Below are positions 25,145 to 33,086 of a stretch of DNA of 64,000 nt, piece by piece. Each line of letters opens with the position of its first letter. Within the stretch, counting starts at the first letter, position 1. Source of the DNA: Tumebacillus_A lipolyticus (GTDB taxonomy: Bacteria; Bacillota; Bacilli; Tumebacillales; Tumebacillaceae). The DNA lies in the NCBI RefSeq assembly GCF_042682745.1, contig NZ_JBHUIO010000005.1:124001-188000 (forward strand), in the 5' to 3' direction. The notes under the pieces are model-generated. The model searched no databases. It had not been told where the DNA came from and saw only the letters and a list, made by a program, of their open reading frames with translations. The translations under genes were made by a program, and so were the position numbers.

Positions 25145-26140
25145 TTACAAAGCGCACTCTTCGATTTCAAAACCCAGATCTTCGATCATCTGCCAATCGC
25201 TGGTCGGCTCCTGACCTTGCGTGGTCAGATAATCACCTACAAAGATCGAATTGGCCGCATACAGTCCGAGCGGCTGCAAGGCGCGCAGGTTGATCTCACG
25301 CCCGCCAGACAGTCGAATCTCTTTGCTCGGATTGACAAAGCGCATCATCGCGACCGCCTTTAAGCATTTGCGCGGATCGAGATGTTGAGCGCCCTCTAGC
25401 GGGGTACCGTCGATCGCATTTAAAAAGTTGACCGGAATCGAATCAGCATCGAGCGCGCGCAAGGAGATGGCGAGCTCGACCAGCTCCCGATCCGATTCGC
25501 CCATGCCGATGATCACGCCAGAGCAAGGGGACATGCCCGACTCTTTCGCCTTTTGCACAGTGTCTACACGATCATCATACTCGTGAGTGGTACAGATGTT
25601 GCTGTAGTTTTCTTTCGAAGTATTCAAATTGTGGTTGTAGCGATGCACGCCAGAGTCGGACAGCTTTTGTGCATGCTGTTCGGACAAAAAGCCGAGGCAG
25701 GCGCAGATTTTCAGCTGGGTGGTCTCCCTGATCTCTTTGACCGCCTCCACCACATGGTCGAGTTCGCGCTCGGAGGGGCGCCTGCCCGACATGACGATAC
25801 AGTAGGTGCCCGCCTTGCGGTGGATCGCTTCTTGCGCCCCCGCGAGAATCGATTCTTTGGAGAGCAACGCATATTTTTCAACTGGCGCGTCGGAGATGAT
25901 CGATTGCGAACAGTAGCCACAGTCCTCCGGGCATAGGCCAGATTTCGCATTGATGATCATGTTTAGCTTTACCTTTTTTCCAAAAAAACTCTTGCGAATT
26001 TGAAAGGCAGCATGCAGCAGGTCGAGCAGATCATCATCTGGAGCCTCGACGATGCGGAGCGCTTCCGCACGGGTCAACTCGTACCCGCTGAGTACCTGTT
26101 CTGCCAATTCGCGATAGTTGATTGCAGTCTGAGTCGTCAT
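25145..26140 (-). CDS. bioB: Biotin synthase
   Basis: This radical SAM enzyme inserts sulfur into dethiobiotin. The 4Fe-4S motif is AKSGLCPEDCGYCSQS (Cx3Cx2C). Residues ligating the 2Fe-2S cluster are found in KICACLGFLS and CSGVIIGMGE, with the Arg ligand in EIRLSGGREINL. The 331 residues are typical. RBS CAGGAGGAAAAAG precedes the ATG. No other bio gene is nearby in the window. A BirA-type box lies about 115 bp upstream, so expression should respond to biotin. Confidence 0.97.
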   Translation of the reverse strand: MTTQTAINYRELAEQVLSGYELTRAEALRIVEAPDDDLLDLLHAAFQIRKSFFGKKVKLNMIINAKSGLCPEDCGYCSQSIISDAPVEKYALLSKESILAGAQEAIHRKAGTYCIVMSGRRPSERELDHVVEAVKEIRETTQLKICACLGFLSEQHAQKLSDSGVHRYNHNLNTSKENYSNICTTHEYDDRVDTVQKAKESGMSPCSGVIIGMGESDRELVELAISLRALDADSIPVNFLNAIDGTPLEGAQHLDPRKCLKAVAMMRFVNPSKEIRLSGGREINLRALQPLGLYAANSIFVGDYLTTQGQEPTSDWQMIEDLGFEIEECAL

Positions 26141-26254
26141 CTTTTTCCTCCTGTTGGACCGATCTGTGCGGACAAGGAACAGCGCGTGGCACCAACGTGC
26201 ACGCTGGTGATCGCCTGTGAATGCTCAGTTCGCATGTCCGCTCGCATTCGATAT

Positions 26255-26286
26255 TTGTCAACCTATTATTTATTATAAGTTGACAA
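26255..26286 (-). promoter_or_regulatory. BirA-type biotin operator overlapping the bioB promoter
   Basis: TTGTCAAC (26255-26262) and GTTGACAA (26279-26286) form a perfect inverted repeat with a 16-nt spacer, the layout of Bacillota BirA sites. A minus-strand TATAAT (26277-26272) sits inside the spacer, so bound BirA would cover the -10. Upstream of bioB, the rest of 26141-26254 shows nothing else. Confidence 0.8.
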
Positions 26287-26337
26287 TAGAGAAAATTGTA
26301 CCACTCTCTGCCAATTGGAGCAACAGCAGACCTGCAT

Positions 26338-26374
26338 AAAAAAAGGACAACTTCGCCCGCGCGAAATTGTCCTT
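26338..26374 (-). terminator. Terminator of the MgtC-like gene
   Basis: On the minus strand AAGGACAA and TTGTCCTT flank a paired TTCGC-rich inner stem and run into seven T. Confidence 0.88.
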
Positions 26375-26394
26375 GCTGAAACACTTAGAGACAT

Positions 26395-26919
26395 TTAAAG
26401 ATCGTCCTCTTCCTCATCGCCCTCTTGCGCTTTCGATTGTCGCGATCTTTCAAACAGACGGGGGAAAAGATGATGCGCATCTAAGATCACAAAAGCTAAC
26501 ACGGCAGACATCAAGCCGCTCAAATACATGCCAGCGCCGATCATCAGACCGATCGCAGCGGCGACCCAAAGACCTGCTGCGGTGGTCAGCCCGCGGACAA
26601 ACCCCCTGCCATCTTTGATAATCGTCCCGGCTCCCAAGAAACCGACCCCTGCCACCACCTGAGCTGCTACACGACCTGGATCGTCTGTCGCACCGGTCGT
26701 CGGAAACCCGTATTCGGATGCGAGCGCAAACATACAGGAGCCAAGACAGACCAGCGAATACGTTCGAAATCCTGCACCTGTATGAAATTTGCCCGTCTTC
26801 AAATTTTTCTCGCGCTCCATCCCCATGATGGCTCCCGCGATAAACGCAATCAACAGTCGAACAACGACCACATCGATATGAGCAAATTCAGAAACCAGAT
26901 CATTCCAAATACCTGACAC
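26395..26919 (-). CDS. MgtC/SapB-family membrane protein
   Basis: The 174-residue protein has four to five transmembrane helices and the MgtC signature: LLIAFIAGAIMGMEREKN, RTYSLVCLGSCMFALAS, QVVAGVGFLGAGTIIKDG and GLTTAAGLWVAAAIGLMIGAG. It ends in an acidic, cytoplasmic tail. It lacks the C-terminal ACT-like domain of Salmonella MgtC. Family members affect magnesium homeostasis or ATP-synthase activity; the specific role is unknown. Confidence 0.9.
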   Translation of the reverse strand: MSGIWNDLVSEFAHIDVVVVRLLIAFIAGAIMGMEREKNLKTGKFHTGAGFRTYSLVCLGSCMFALASEYGFPTTGATDDPGRVAAQVVAGVGFLGAGTIIKDGRGFVRGLTTAAGLWVAAAIGLMIGAGMYLSGLMSAVLAFVILDAHHLFPRLFERSRQSKAQEGDEEEDDL

Positions 26920-27119
26920 GAGCGAAACACCTCTTCACCAATTATGTTTCGTAAGTATGATCCTACATCATACCATAGAATTGCAATATTGGGTTGTATA
27001 ATTCGTCAGAATAGTTCATCTACTATGTAATCTCTGGGAAATGTTTCGACCGATCAAAACTGCAAAACCGAAAAGCAGAGGTATGAACCACAACCAACAA
27101 TTCGAAGGAGGTTTTCCAC

Positions 27120-27257
27120 ATGGATTGGGTACAACTGGTCAGCAACTACGGATTCCCCATTGTCGTCAGCCTCTTTTTGCTCATCAAGACACAGCATAAG
27201 TTGGAAGAAGTCTCTACCTTGCTAGCCCGCATCGACGAAGCCTTGGATGATCGATAG
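27120..27257 (+). CDS. YvrJ-family microprotein, 45 residues
   Basis: An ATG with AAGGAGG upstream opens a 45-codon frame starting MDWVQLVSNYGFPIVVSLF, a single transmembrane helix followed by a charged helix (KTQHKLEEVSTLLARIDEAL). This is the YvrJ family pattern. In B. subtilis yvrJ is transcribed with oxdC by the SigO-RsoA split sigma factor; a SigO/RsoA-like pair lies 200 bp away on the opposite strand here. No oxalate decarboxylase is next to it. The function of YvrJ is unknown. Confidence 0.82.
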   Translation: MDWVQLVSNYGFPIVVSLFLLIKTQHKLEEVSTLLARIDEALDDR

Positions 27258-27303
27258 TTTAGACCTCACCGCCTTATGTTTCAACTCCCAGAGAGAATGA
27301 ACT

Positions 27304-27342
27304 GGTCGCAATCCTGCCCCCGAGGATCGCGACCCTTTTTTT
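27304..27342 (+). terminator. Terminator of the yvrJ-like gene
   Basis: GGTCGC-A-ATCCT pairs with AGGAT-C-GCGACC around GCCCCCG, followed by C and seven T. Confidence 0.88.
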
Positions 27343-27412
27343 GTGCAAGGCTGATCGCTCATCGGTCGATGCCAAAACCGCTCCCATCGCTAACCTGCCC
27401 GTTCGTGCGCAC

Positions 27413-27448
27413 AAAAAAAATCGACATATCCCCACTACTATGCCGATC
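27413..27448 (-). terminator. Terminator of the sigma factor pair
   Basis: On the minus strand ATCGGCATA and TATGTCGAT pair with one G-U around an eleven-base purine-rich loop and run into eight T. Confidence 0.75.
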
Positions 27449-27457
27449 GAATCTCCC

Positions 27458-27709
27458 TTATGAATTTGTTTTCCGCAGCTCTTTTTCCACGAGGTCTTTA
27501 AATCCATACGGCAGTTCCTCTCGGTACGAGCGCACCAGCGTGATCAAGCGCAGAGTGAGCTCCTGTTCGAGATCATGCGCGTCCTTGTGCGGTGCCTGAC
27601 GAACATACTTTCGGATCAACGGTCGAAAGCGCTGGACCACTTCATTCAGCGCACTCTGGTCGCCCGCTTTGGCTCGCGAGATGAGGGAACGCAGCGATTC
27701 GTTGGCCAC
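27458..27709 (-). CDS. RsoA-like co-sigma protein (sigma region 2-like)
   Basis: The 83-residue product starts at a GTG and contains LISRAKAGDQSALNEVVQRFRPLIRKYVRQ and DAHDLEQELTLRLITLVRSY. This is the sigma-70 region 2 pattern (acidic, then aromatic helices) without any region 4. The length and position directly downstream of a region-4-bearing sigma match RsoA of B. subtilis, which supplies core-binding and -10 recognition to SigO. It could instead be a HTH_16-type protein of a mobile element, but the neighbouring gene argues for RsoA. The gap to the upstream gene is 4 bp. Confidence 0.72.
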   Translation of the reverse strand: MANESLRSLISRAKAGDQSALNEVVQRFRPLIRKYVRQAPHKDAHDLEQELTLRLITLVRSYREELPYGFKDLVEKELRKTNS

Positions 27710-27713
27710 CAGA

Positions 27714-28301
27714 TCACCATCTTTCCTGACGCGGCTTGGCTTTCTTCGCTTGGACCCCTAGCTGTCTTCTGATCTGTTCAAGCGCCTTTCCCTTGCTCTT
27801 GTTGACCGCCTGCTGCGAGATGGAGAGGACGTCTGCCGCCTCCAGTTCGCTCAAGCCCTCCACGAACAGCAGGTGTAACACCAGCTGTTGCTTGGGCGAC
27901 AGCGTCTGCAAAGCGACGTGAAGCTGCTCGTTCGATGTCAGGTCGGTGAGGTCGATCGTCCGCCCGACCACCCTTTCCTCGACAGACGCCGTGCGATCTG
28001 CGAGCAGCGTGACCGCCTCAAAGCCTGTCCCTTCCTCGTCGCTCACCTTTCGATTGAGCAACAGCGGCTCCACCTGTTGCTTCCGTCTCAATCTGCGCAA
28101 CAGATGCTGAGCTTCATAGTGAATGTGCTTGCGAATAAAGCTGAGGAAGCGCCGTTCGAAATAGTGATCTGCAAAGCGACGCTCCAACTCTTCAGCTTCT
28201 CCTTGACAAAACAGGCGCTGGTTTTCCGGCTCTGCCAAAAAACTTTTGAGCAACGGGTTGCTGAATTGCGGTCCAATAGGCAACTGTGCAGGTTGAGTCA
28301 T
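27714..28301 (-). CDS. SigO-like split sigma factor (region 4-bearing)
   Basis: The 195-residue protein has a clear C-terminal sigma-70 region 4: ALQTLSPKQQLVLHLLFVEGLSELEAADVLSISQQAVNKSKGKAL. The N-terminal half carries only a diverged region 2 remnant (ERRFADHYFERRFLSFIRKHIHYEA). This is the build of SigO (YvrI), which works with RsoA. Together with RsoA-like and YvrJ-like neighbours the assignment is strong. RBS AAAGGAGGGAG precedes the ATG. No anti-sigma (YvrL-like) gene is visible in the window. Confidence 0.75.
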   Translation of the reverse strand: MTQPAQLPIGPQFSNPLLKSFLAEPENQRLFCQGEAEELERRFADHYFERRFLSFIRKHIHYEAQHLLRRLRRKQQVEPLLLNRKVSDEEGTGFEAVTLLADRTASVEERVVGRTIDLTDLTSNEQLHVALQTLSPKQQLVLHLLFVEGLSELEAADVLSISQQAVNKSKGKALEQIRRQLGVQAKKAKPRQERW

Positions 28302-28470
28302 TCGGACTCCCTCCTTTTCACTGAAGCTGACAAACCACCTTTCACCAGCAAGATCATCCCATCTTCAGCCACGATTTCGGAATGGATCGAAAGTTTCTAT
28401 TTAATTATGATTATATACTAACTTTCTCATTTATTCCATTTATTTTGGGCTGTGATCAATTTTTTTCCAA

Positions 28471-28505
28471 CAAAAGCCGAACCTCTCATCAAGGCTCGGC
28501 TTTTG
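28471..28505. terminator. Terminator of the ferritin-like gene
   Basis: CAAAAGCCGA-ACC and GGC-TCGGCTTTTG pair around CTCTCATCAA-type loop; both sides carry a T-tract when read on their own strand, so it can act both ways. The rest of 28302-28506 is the AT-rich upstream region of the sigma gene. Confidence 0.7.
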
Positions 28506-28506
28506 T

Positions 28507-28989
28507 TCACAGCTCTGCACGGATAAAAGCGAAGCGAGAGGCGTGCTCCATCTCATCGGTGATCAGCTCAAAAAAGATGTCGCGCACCCACGGCAAGTTG
28601 CTCATCAGGTAGAGATCGCGATACATCTCAGCCGCTTGCAATTCATCTGTAAACGCTTTTCTGATGCCGGTCAGATAGTCGGCCAGCTCTGGTGCCTGCG
28701 CGGATGATACGTGTGGCGATTGTCCTGTGATCGTGCTGTACAGCCTGATCAACATCTTTTCGTGTTTCACTTCATCTTCGTACGCATGATCGATCTGCTC
28801 TTTTTGAAATTTTGAATTGGCCCTCTCCGCTAGCAGCCGATAGAACTGTTGCGCTTGGCGCTCGTCGCTGATCGCTTGGCGCACCATTCGCAAAAAGCGC
28901 GCCTGGTCGGTAAAGGGCGTTTGGGCAGTCCCTGTGCGCTGCGAAACGTGATAGGCAGGGATGGCCGTCCAATAGCCGTAGTCGTACAT
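28507..28989 (-). CDS. Ferritin-like (YhjR-type) diiron-fold protein
   Basis: The 160-residue protein contains four helices with ferritin-like ligands: AISDERQAQQFYRLLAE, AYEDEVKHEKMLIRLY, AFTDELQAAEMYRDLY and ITDEMEHASRFAFI. This gives two E-x(n)-ExxH pairs. It resembles YhjR and rubrerythrin-like proteins, which bind iron or protect against peroxide in spores. The N-terminal 30 residues are Tyr-rich and variable. RBS AGGGAGGATACTGCCG precedes the ATG. The role is inferred from family only. Confidence 0.8.
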   Translation of the reverse strand: MYDYGYWTAIPAYHVSQRTGTAQTPFTDQARFLRMVRQAISDERQAQQFYRLLAERANSKFQKEQIDHAYEDEVKHEKMLIRLYSTITGQSPHVSSAQAPELADYLTGIRKAFTDELQAAEMYRDLYLMSNLPWVRDIFFELITDEMEHASRFAFIRAEL

Positions 28990-29118
28990 CGGCAGTATCC
29001 TCCCTCGCTACAAGTCCGTTCCCTGTCAACATATTCGCCCGCTTGGAAAACGGTGCCCAGTCCAGCCGAACCGCTACACCGACTCGCCGCACCGCTTGGA
29101 AAAAGCGTTCGAGGGCAC

Positions 29119-29156
29119 AAAAAACGACCGATGCACAAGCTTGTACATCGGCCGTT
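29119..29156 (-). terminator. Terminator of the Cof-type HAD gene
   Basis: On the minus strand AACGGCCGATG and CATCGGTCGTT pair around TACAAGCTTGTG and run into six T. Confidence 0.88.
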
Positions 29157-29158
29157 CC

Positions 29159-29968
29159 TCATAAGAGTCGCTCCAGCATCTGTGCGATCCCGTCGTTGTC
29201 ATTCGTATCGCAGATCGAGTCGGCGATCGCCTTGAGCTCCAAGTTCGCATTGCCCATCGCCACGCCGAGCCCCGCATATTCGATCATCGCAAAGTCGTTA
29301 TCCTCATCGCCAAATGCGATCACCTGCTCCCGATTCAGCCCGAGGCTTTCGACGATCAGCGAAAGTCCGGTCGCTTTGTTGACCCCCGCCTTCATCACTT
29401 CGATCACATTCCACGGAGTGCCCCAATAGCGGTGTTCGATCAGATCGGCATGATGCTGATGCAGATGTGCTCGCAGGTCGGAGACGACCTCTTCGCGCGC
29501 CTGGATCAGCAGGGAGGTCGGATGATCGTGCAGCAGATCGTGGATCGCGCCCACCGCCAGCGGTTGGCGCCCTTCGCCTAAGATGTTCACGATCTTCGCA
29601 TCGTGTTGCTTTAAGTAAAAATCATCCTTGATCTCCGCCATCACATTGTGAATCCCGAACTGCTCGCAGACGTCTAGCACTTGCAGCGCAGTCGCTCGCT
29701 CCAGCGGGAAGTGATGATGGCCCCACTCCTCATCCACCGCATGGTGAACCAGCGCTCCGTTAAAGTTGACCATCGGGGTGTGCAGGCCCAGCTCATGGTA
29801 GTAGTTCAAGCTGGCTCGCGGCGGTCGACCGGTCGCGATGACCACATGATGGCCCATTCGCATCGCCTCTTCCAACACCCCTTTCGTGCGAGGCGTGATC
29901 TTTTTCTGTTTGTTCAATAATGTTCCGTCCAGATCGAGGGCGATCAGTTTTCGATCACTCTTTCGCAT
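29159..29968 (-). CDS. Cof-type HAD-IIB phosphatase
   Basis: A 269-residue member of the Cof/YidA HAD group. Motif I is LIALDLDGTLLNKQKKIT, motif II VVIATGRPPRASLNY, the C2B cap spans about residues 85-195, motif III carries Lys in GVNKATGLSLIVESLG, and motif IV is VIAFGDEDNDFAMIEYAG. All catalytic residues are kept. Substrates in this group are sugar phosphates, nucleotides or cofactors such as FMN or PLP; the specific one is not readable. Confidence 0.92.
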   Translation of the reverse strand: MRKSDRKLIALDLDGTLLNKQKKITPRTKGVLEEAMRMGHHVVIATGRPPRASLNYYHELGLHTPMVNFNGALVHHAVDEEWGHHHFPLERATALQVLDVCEQFGIHNVMAEIKDDFYLKQHDAKIVNILGEGRQPLAVGAIHDLLHDHPTSLLIQAREEVVSDLRAHLHQHHADLIEHRYWGTPWNVIEVMKAGVNKATGLSLIVESLGLNREQVIAFGDEDNDFAMIEYAGLGVAMGNANLELKAIADSICDTNDNDGIAQMLERLL

Positions 29969-30193
29969 GCATATCCCCCCTATTGCCTAAGTAAACAGAT
30001 GGTACATGAGCCTCCTACAGGTGTCAAGGTTGTCTCACCTAAAAACTTTTTCTCCTTTTCCACTAAGAAAAGTGACAGAATGAGCGGAGTCTTTCATATG
30101 AATGGAGTAGTCACCTAAATTTCGTGGATGAAAGTGTATCAATCTCCCAACTGCGGGACATACAGATAATATACGAGTTTGGAGGCGATAGGA

Positions 30194-30808
30194 ATGGAAA
30201 CAGTGGAACGTTGGACCACACGATCTGACGCATGGACACCAGACGACGATCTCAAGCTCGCCGAGATCGTGCTGCGTCATATACGAGAAGGCAGCACACA
30301 GCTCAACGCGTTCGTAGAGTCGGCTAACCTGCTCGGTCGAACGCCGGCCGCCTGTGGATATCGTTGGAACGGTGTGGTTCGCAAAAGCTACGAAGATAAG
30401 ATCAAAGAGGCGAAGCTGGCGAAAAAAGAGCGCCTCTCCATTCGCCAACAAGCCAAACAGCGCCGTGTCTACGGCCCAGACCTCGAAGACCCTTCGATCG
30501 ACGGCATCATCCGCGCGCTAAAAAACCATGAGCGCGAATATTTCAACTTACAGGAGCGGGCGCGTAAACTGGAAGATCGCATAGAGGAGCTGCAAGAGCA
30601 ACTGAGCGAATTGAGCGAAGAAAACGTTCAGCTGCGCGGCGGCGAACAGGTGCTTTCTCGCTCGACCAGCGAACTGCTCGGACATGATTCGAAAGCATTG
30701 CTAGAGATCATGGACCGAGCGAAAAAAATATTGGAGATGGAGCAGCAAGGCTACAAAACGCGCTTTAAGATGGACGATCACGGCAATCTTGAACGGGTCA
30801 GCGAATAG
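30194..30808 (+). CDS. RsfA-family prespore regulator
   Basis: The 204-residue protein has a Myb/SANT-like N-terminus, RSDAWTPDDDLKLAEIVLRH and then LGRTPAACGYRWNGVVRKSY, as in RsfA and YlbO. From residue 110 to 160 a coiled coil follows (NLQERARKLEDRIEELQEQL). RsfA tunes sigma-F-dependent genes in the B. subtilis forespore. The frame opens at 30179; the ATG at 30194 has GGAGG 8 nt upstream. A terminator follows. This is one of the clearest marks of a sporulating host. Confidence 0.88.
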   Translation: METVERWTTRSDAWTPDDDLKLAEIVLRHIREGSTQLNAFVESANLLGRTPAACGYRWNGVVRKSYEDKIKEAKLAKKERLSIRQQAKQRRVYGPDLEDPSIDGIIRALKNHEREYFNLQERARKLEDRIEELQEQLSELSEENVQLRGGEQVLSRSTSELLGHDSKALLEIMDRAKKILEMEQQGYKTRFKMDDHGNLERVSE

Positions 30809-30829
30809 CCGCCCCGTCATCCACGAAGA

Positions 30830-30863
30830 AAAGGGAGGGTCCTAGTAGGACGCTCCCTTTTTA
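30830..30863. terminator. Bidirectional terminator between rsfA-like gene and the B12 operon
   Basis: GGGAG-G-GTCC pairs with GGAC-G-CTCCC around TAGTA and runs into TTTTTATT on the plus strand and TTTTCTTC on the minus strand. It overlaps the stop region of the last gene of the cobalamin operon. Confidence 0.85.
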
Positions 30864-32380
30864 TTGGCCGCTTCGTAGTAGTGGATAAAGGAGTAGCTCA
30901 GCTCCGCACGGGTTGCATTCTTATTCGGATCGAAGTTCGGATACCACAACCCTTGCTCGTTCGCCACCTGGATGTGACCATCATACCAGTTCTTCTGGTT
31001 GGGGCGCGCGAGAGCATCGCCTTCCAGACCGAGCATCCGCACGAGAATCGCCATCACCTCAGCGCCGGTGACATTGCCTGCCGGATCGAACAGGTTGCCC
31101 GGCCTGCCGACAATATATTGCTTTTGATAGGCGACGTTGATGTATGGGTTGGACCAGCGATCGAGGCTGACATCGCGAAACTTGGTGATCTTCGGACCGA
31201 GCTGATCCTGCAGCTGCAGACCGTTGACCATGATCGTCGAAAACTGCTCGCGGGTCACGTTGTCATTCGGGCCATACGTGCCATCAGGATGGCCGACGAC
31301 AACGCCCAAGTTGACCAGCTTGATGTTCTCTTCATAATAGGGATGCGAATAGGGCAGATCGGCAAACAGCGGCTGCCACGCGCCCGACTTCCCCGCATAT
31401 TGCTCGCGCAGCTGCTGATAGACCGACTTCCCTTTTACCAAGTCGGAGAGGGCGAGCGCCACGTTTTGCGTAGACAGGACGTTCGAGTCGCCCCCTTTGC
31501 GATAGGCGAACGCGCCATCGCTGTTCCGATAGCTGAGCGTGTTGGTCAGGACGTCCCCACTCCCTTTTTTCCAAGAGCTTGGATCGATCCCGTTCATCAG
31601 CAGCGCCTCGATGATGATCGAGTTGCTATCCGGATTTTCGACGCCCTCATTCTTAAATCCGCCGAGCTCCGTCTGATTTTGCTTGAGGTAGAGCAGCGCC
31701 TTCTGCACCGCCGGATCGGCCTGATCCAGACCGAGCGCCTTCATCGCGATCAACGCCATCGCCGTCACATCGGTGCCCGATTGCGCCATCCCGACCGACC
31801 AGTTGAAGCCGCCATCCGCGTGCTGTTTGGACAGCAGGTAGTCGATCGCCTTTTGCTTGTTGGGGATCTCCACACCCGCCGCATAGAGCGCGATGATGCC
31901 ATAGATGTGCGAGTTGAGCAAGTCTTCGCCAAACCCGTAGATCGTGTCGGCAAATTTCCCGTTCTGCTGCTGGGAGGAGAGCACCGCTTGCACCAGGTCG
32001 CGCCGGCCGTAAGCGCGCGGGTTTTTCCCCGCTGCCAGCGCCCCGAGCAAGGTGCTCTCAAAGTCGGTGGTCGCGTCGGAGATGTTCAGATTTTTCTTCA
32101 AGTCTGCTTCGCGCCACGTCACGCCGTTCTGTCCGGTCGAGGTGCTCCAGCGGGCGCTCGTCGGAGATTCGCCAGCCGCATAGAGCGTCAGCGCCGGCCA
32201 GTCCATCACATAGCGGAAGTTGTTCACCTTATACTTGCTGTGCAGATAGGAGATCGCCCCATCGCGCTGTTGAATCAGTTCGGCGTTTGTCGCCGCATTC
32301 GCCGCTTGTAAGGGCGAGAGCATCACCGCAAGCGTCACCGCAGACAGGGTGAATCGCTTAGCCAGTTTTCGTTTCAACAT
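30842..32380 (-). CDS. S-layer protein with prenyltransferase-like alpha/alpha repeats, putative B12 capture
   Basis: The 512-residue protein has a signal peptide (cleavage near AANA at 29). From 31 to about 340 lie alpha/alpha repeats of the squalene-cyclase/prenyltransferase type, e.g. KAIDYLLSKQHADGGFNWSV, LLYLKQNQTELGGFKNEG and AYRKGGDSNVLSTQNVALAL. Mammalian intrinsic factor and transcobalamin have this fold as their alpha domain. Residues 345-505 contain three SLH repeats (GVVVGHPDGTYGPNDNVTREQF) for wall anchoring. It is the last gene of the cobalamin riboswitch operon and overlaps ecfS by 23 bp. B12 binding is inferred. Confidence 0.85.
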   Translation of the reverse strand: MLKRKLAKRFTLSAVTLAVMLSPLQAANAATNAELIQQRDGAISYLHSKYKVNNFRYVMDWPALTLYAAGESPTSARWSTSTGQNGVTWREADLKKNLNISDATTDFESTLLGALAAGKNPRAYGRRDLVQAVLSSQQQNGKFADTIYGFGEDLLNSHIYGIIALYAAGVEIPNKQKAIDYLLSKQHADGGFNWSVGMAQSGTDVTAMALIAMKALGLDQADPAVQKALLYLKQNQTELGGFKNEGVENPDSNSIIIEALLMNGIDPSSWKKGSGDVLTNTLSYRNSDGAFAYRKGGDSNVLSTQNVALALSDLVKGKSVYQQLREQYAGKSGAWQPLFADLPYSHPYYEENIKLVNLGVVVGHPDGTYGPNDNVTREQFSTIMVNGLQLQDQLGPKITKFRDVSLDRWSNPYINVAYQKQYIVGRPGNLFDPAGNVTGAEVMAILVRMLGLEGDALARPNQKNWYDGHIQVANEQGLWYPNFDPNKNATRAELSYSFIHYYEAANKKGASY

Positions 32381-33086
32381 GATGTTGCACCTCCAGTGTG
32401 GTCGTCGTAAGTTTCTTGCGAAAGCGGTAGAGGATCGGCAGAAAGGAGCGGGTCAGCAGCAGGGCGAACAGCACGTTTGCCGATGCGTGCGACACGTCAA
32501 ACCAAAAGCTCGCCGCGTTGGCCGCCAGAAAGGTTTTGAAGGTGAGCGGGAAAAAGGTGGTCAGCCACACCCAGCAGTTCATGATCCAGCCGAAGAGGAA
32601 CCCCCAGATCGCCCCGAACACGGCGAGCTCAAGCGGGCGGACGCTCTCACCGCGCCACCTGCCATAAAGCCCTGCTGTCGCCCCGACCAGCCCCCAGGCG
32701 AGCATCTGCCACGGCGTCCACGGGCCCTGACCGAAAAACATGTTCGAGACGACCGCGACGGTCGACCCGACCATAAATCCGGCGCGCGGGCCGAAGACAA
32801 ATCCGGCGAGCAGGATCAGGTAGGTGGTCGGCTTGAAGTTGGGAAAGGGCGCGAAGATGATGCGTCCGACGACGGCGAGCGCCGCCAAAGAGGCGATCAG
32901 CGCCATCTCTTTGGACGAGACTTTCGCCCGTTCGAACCGCAGATAGAACAGTCCGAGCCCGAGAAAGAGCATCGCGAACGAGGTGACCGCCCAGTTCAGA
33001 TCTTCTGTCGGCCACAGCTCATAGGCGAGCAAGACGACCGCTGCGGTGAGCAGGATGATCAGGAGGGAAAACGCGTTTCGCTTCAC
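32358..33086 (-). CDS. ECF transporter S component, likely cobalamin-specific
   Basis: The 242-residue membrane protein has about six helices and the ECF S-component pattern: ALIASLAALAVVGRIIFAPFPNFKPTTYL, LLAGFVFGPRAGFMVGSTVAVVSNMFFGQGPW, and a C-terminal cytoplasmic tail. A larger frame starts at 33596 but is a shadow of the ATPase. The GTG at 33086 overlaps the ATPase stop as GTGA and has GGAGCG upstream. The riboswitch and the B12-like surface proteins in the same operon make cobalamin or a precursor the likely cargo; sequence alone does not fix it. Confidence 0.85.
   Translation of the reverse strand: MKRNAFSLLIILLTAAVVLLAYELWPTEDLNWAVTSFAMLFLGLGLFYLRFERAKVSSKEMALIASLAALAVVGRIIFAPFPNFKPTTYLILLAGFVFGPRAGFMVGSTVAVVSNMFFGQGPWTPWQMLAWGLVGATAGLYGRWRGESVRPLELAVFGAIWGFLFGWIMNCWVWLTTFFPLTFKTFLAANAASFWFDVSHASANVLFALLLTRSFLPILYRFRKKLTTTTLEVQHHVETKTG

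Noticed and set aside
27276..27599. Rightward 107-codon frame between yvrJ and the sigma pair
   Set aside because: It runs across two terminators and antisense to the region 2-like gene, with no RBS.
30881..32311. Rightward 476-codon frame opposite the S-layer/alpha-alpha protein
   Set aside because: The minus strand encodes SLH repeats and a signal peptide; the plus frame gives an Arg/His-rich product typical of an antisense frame.
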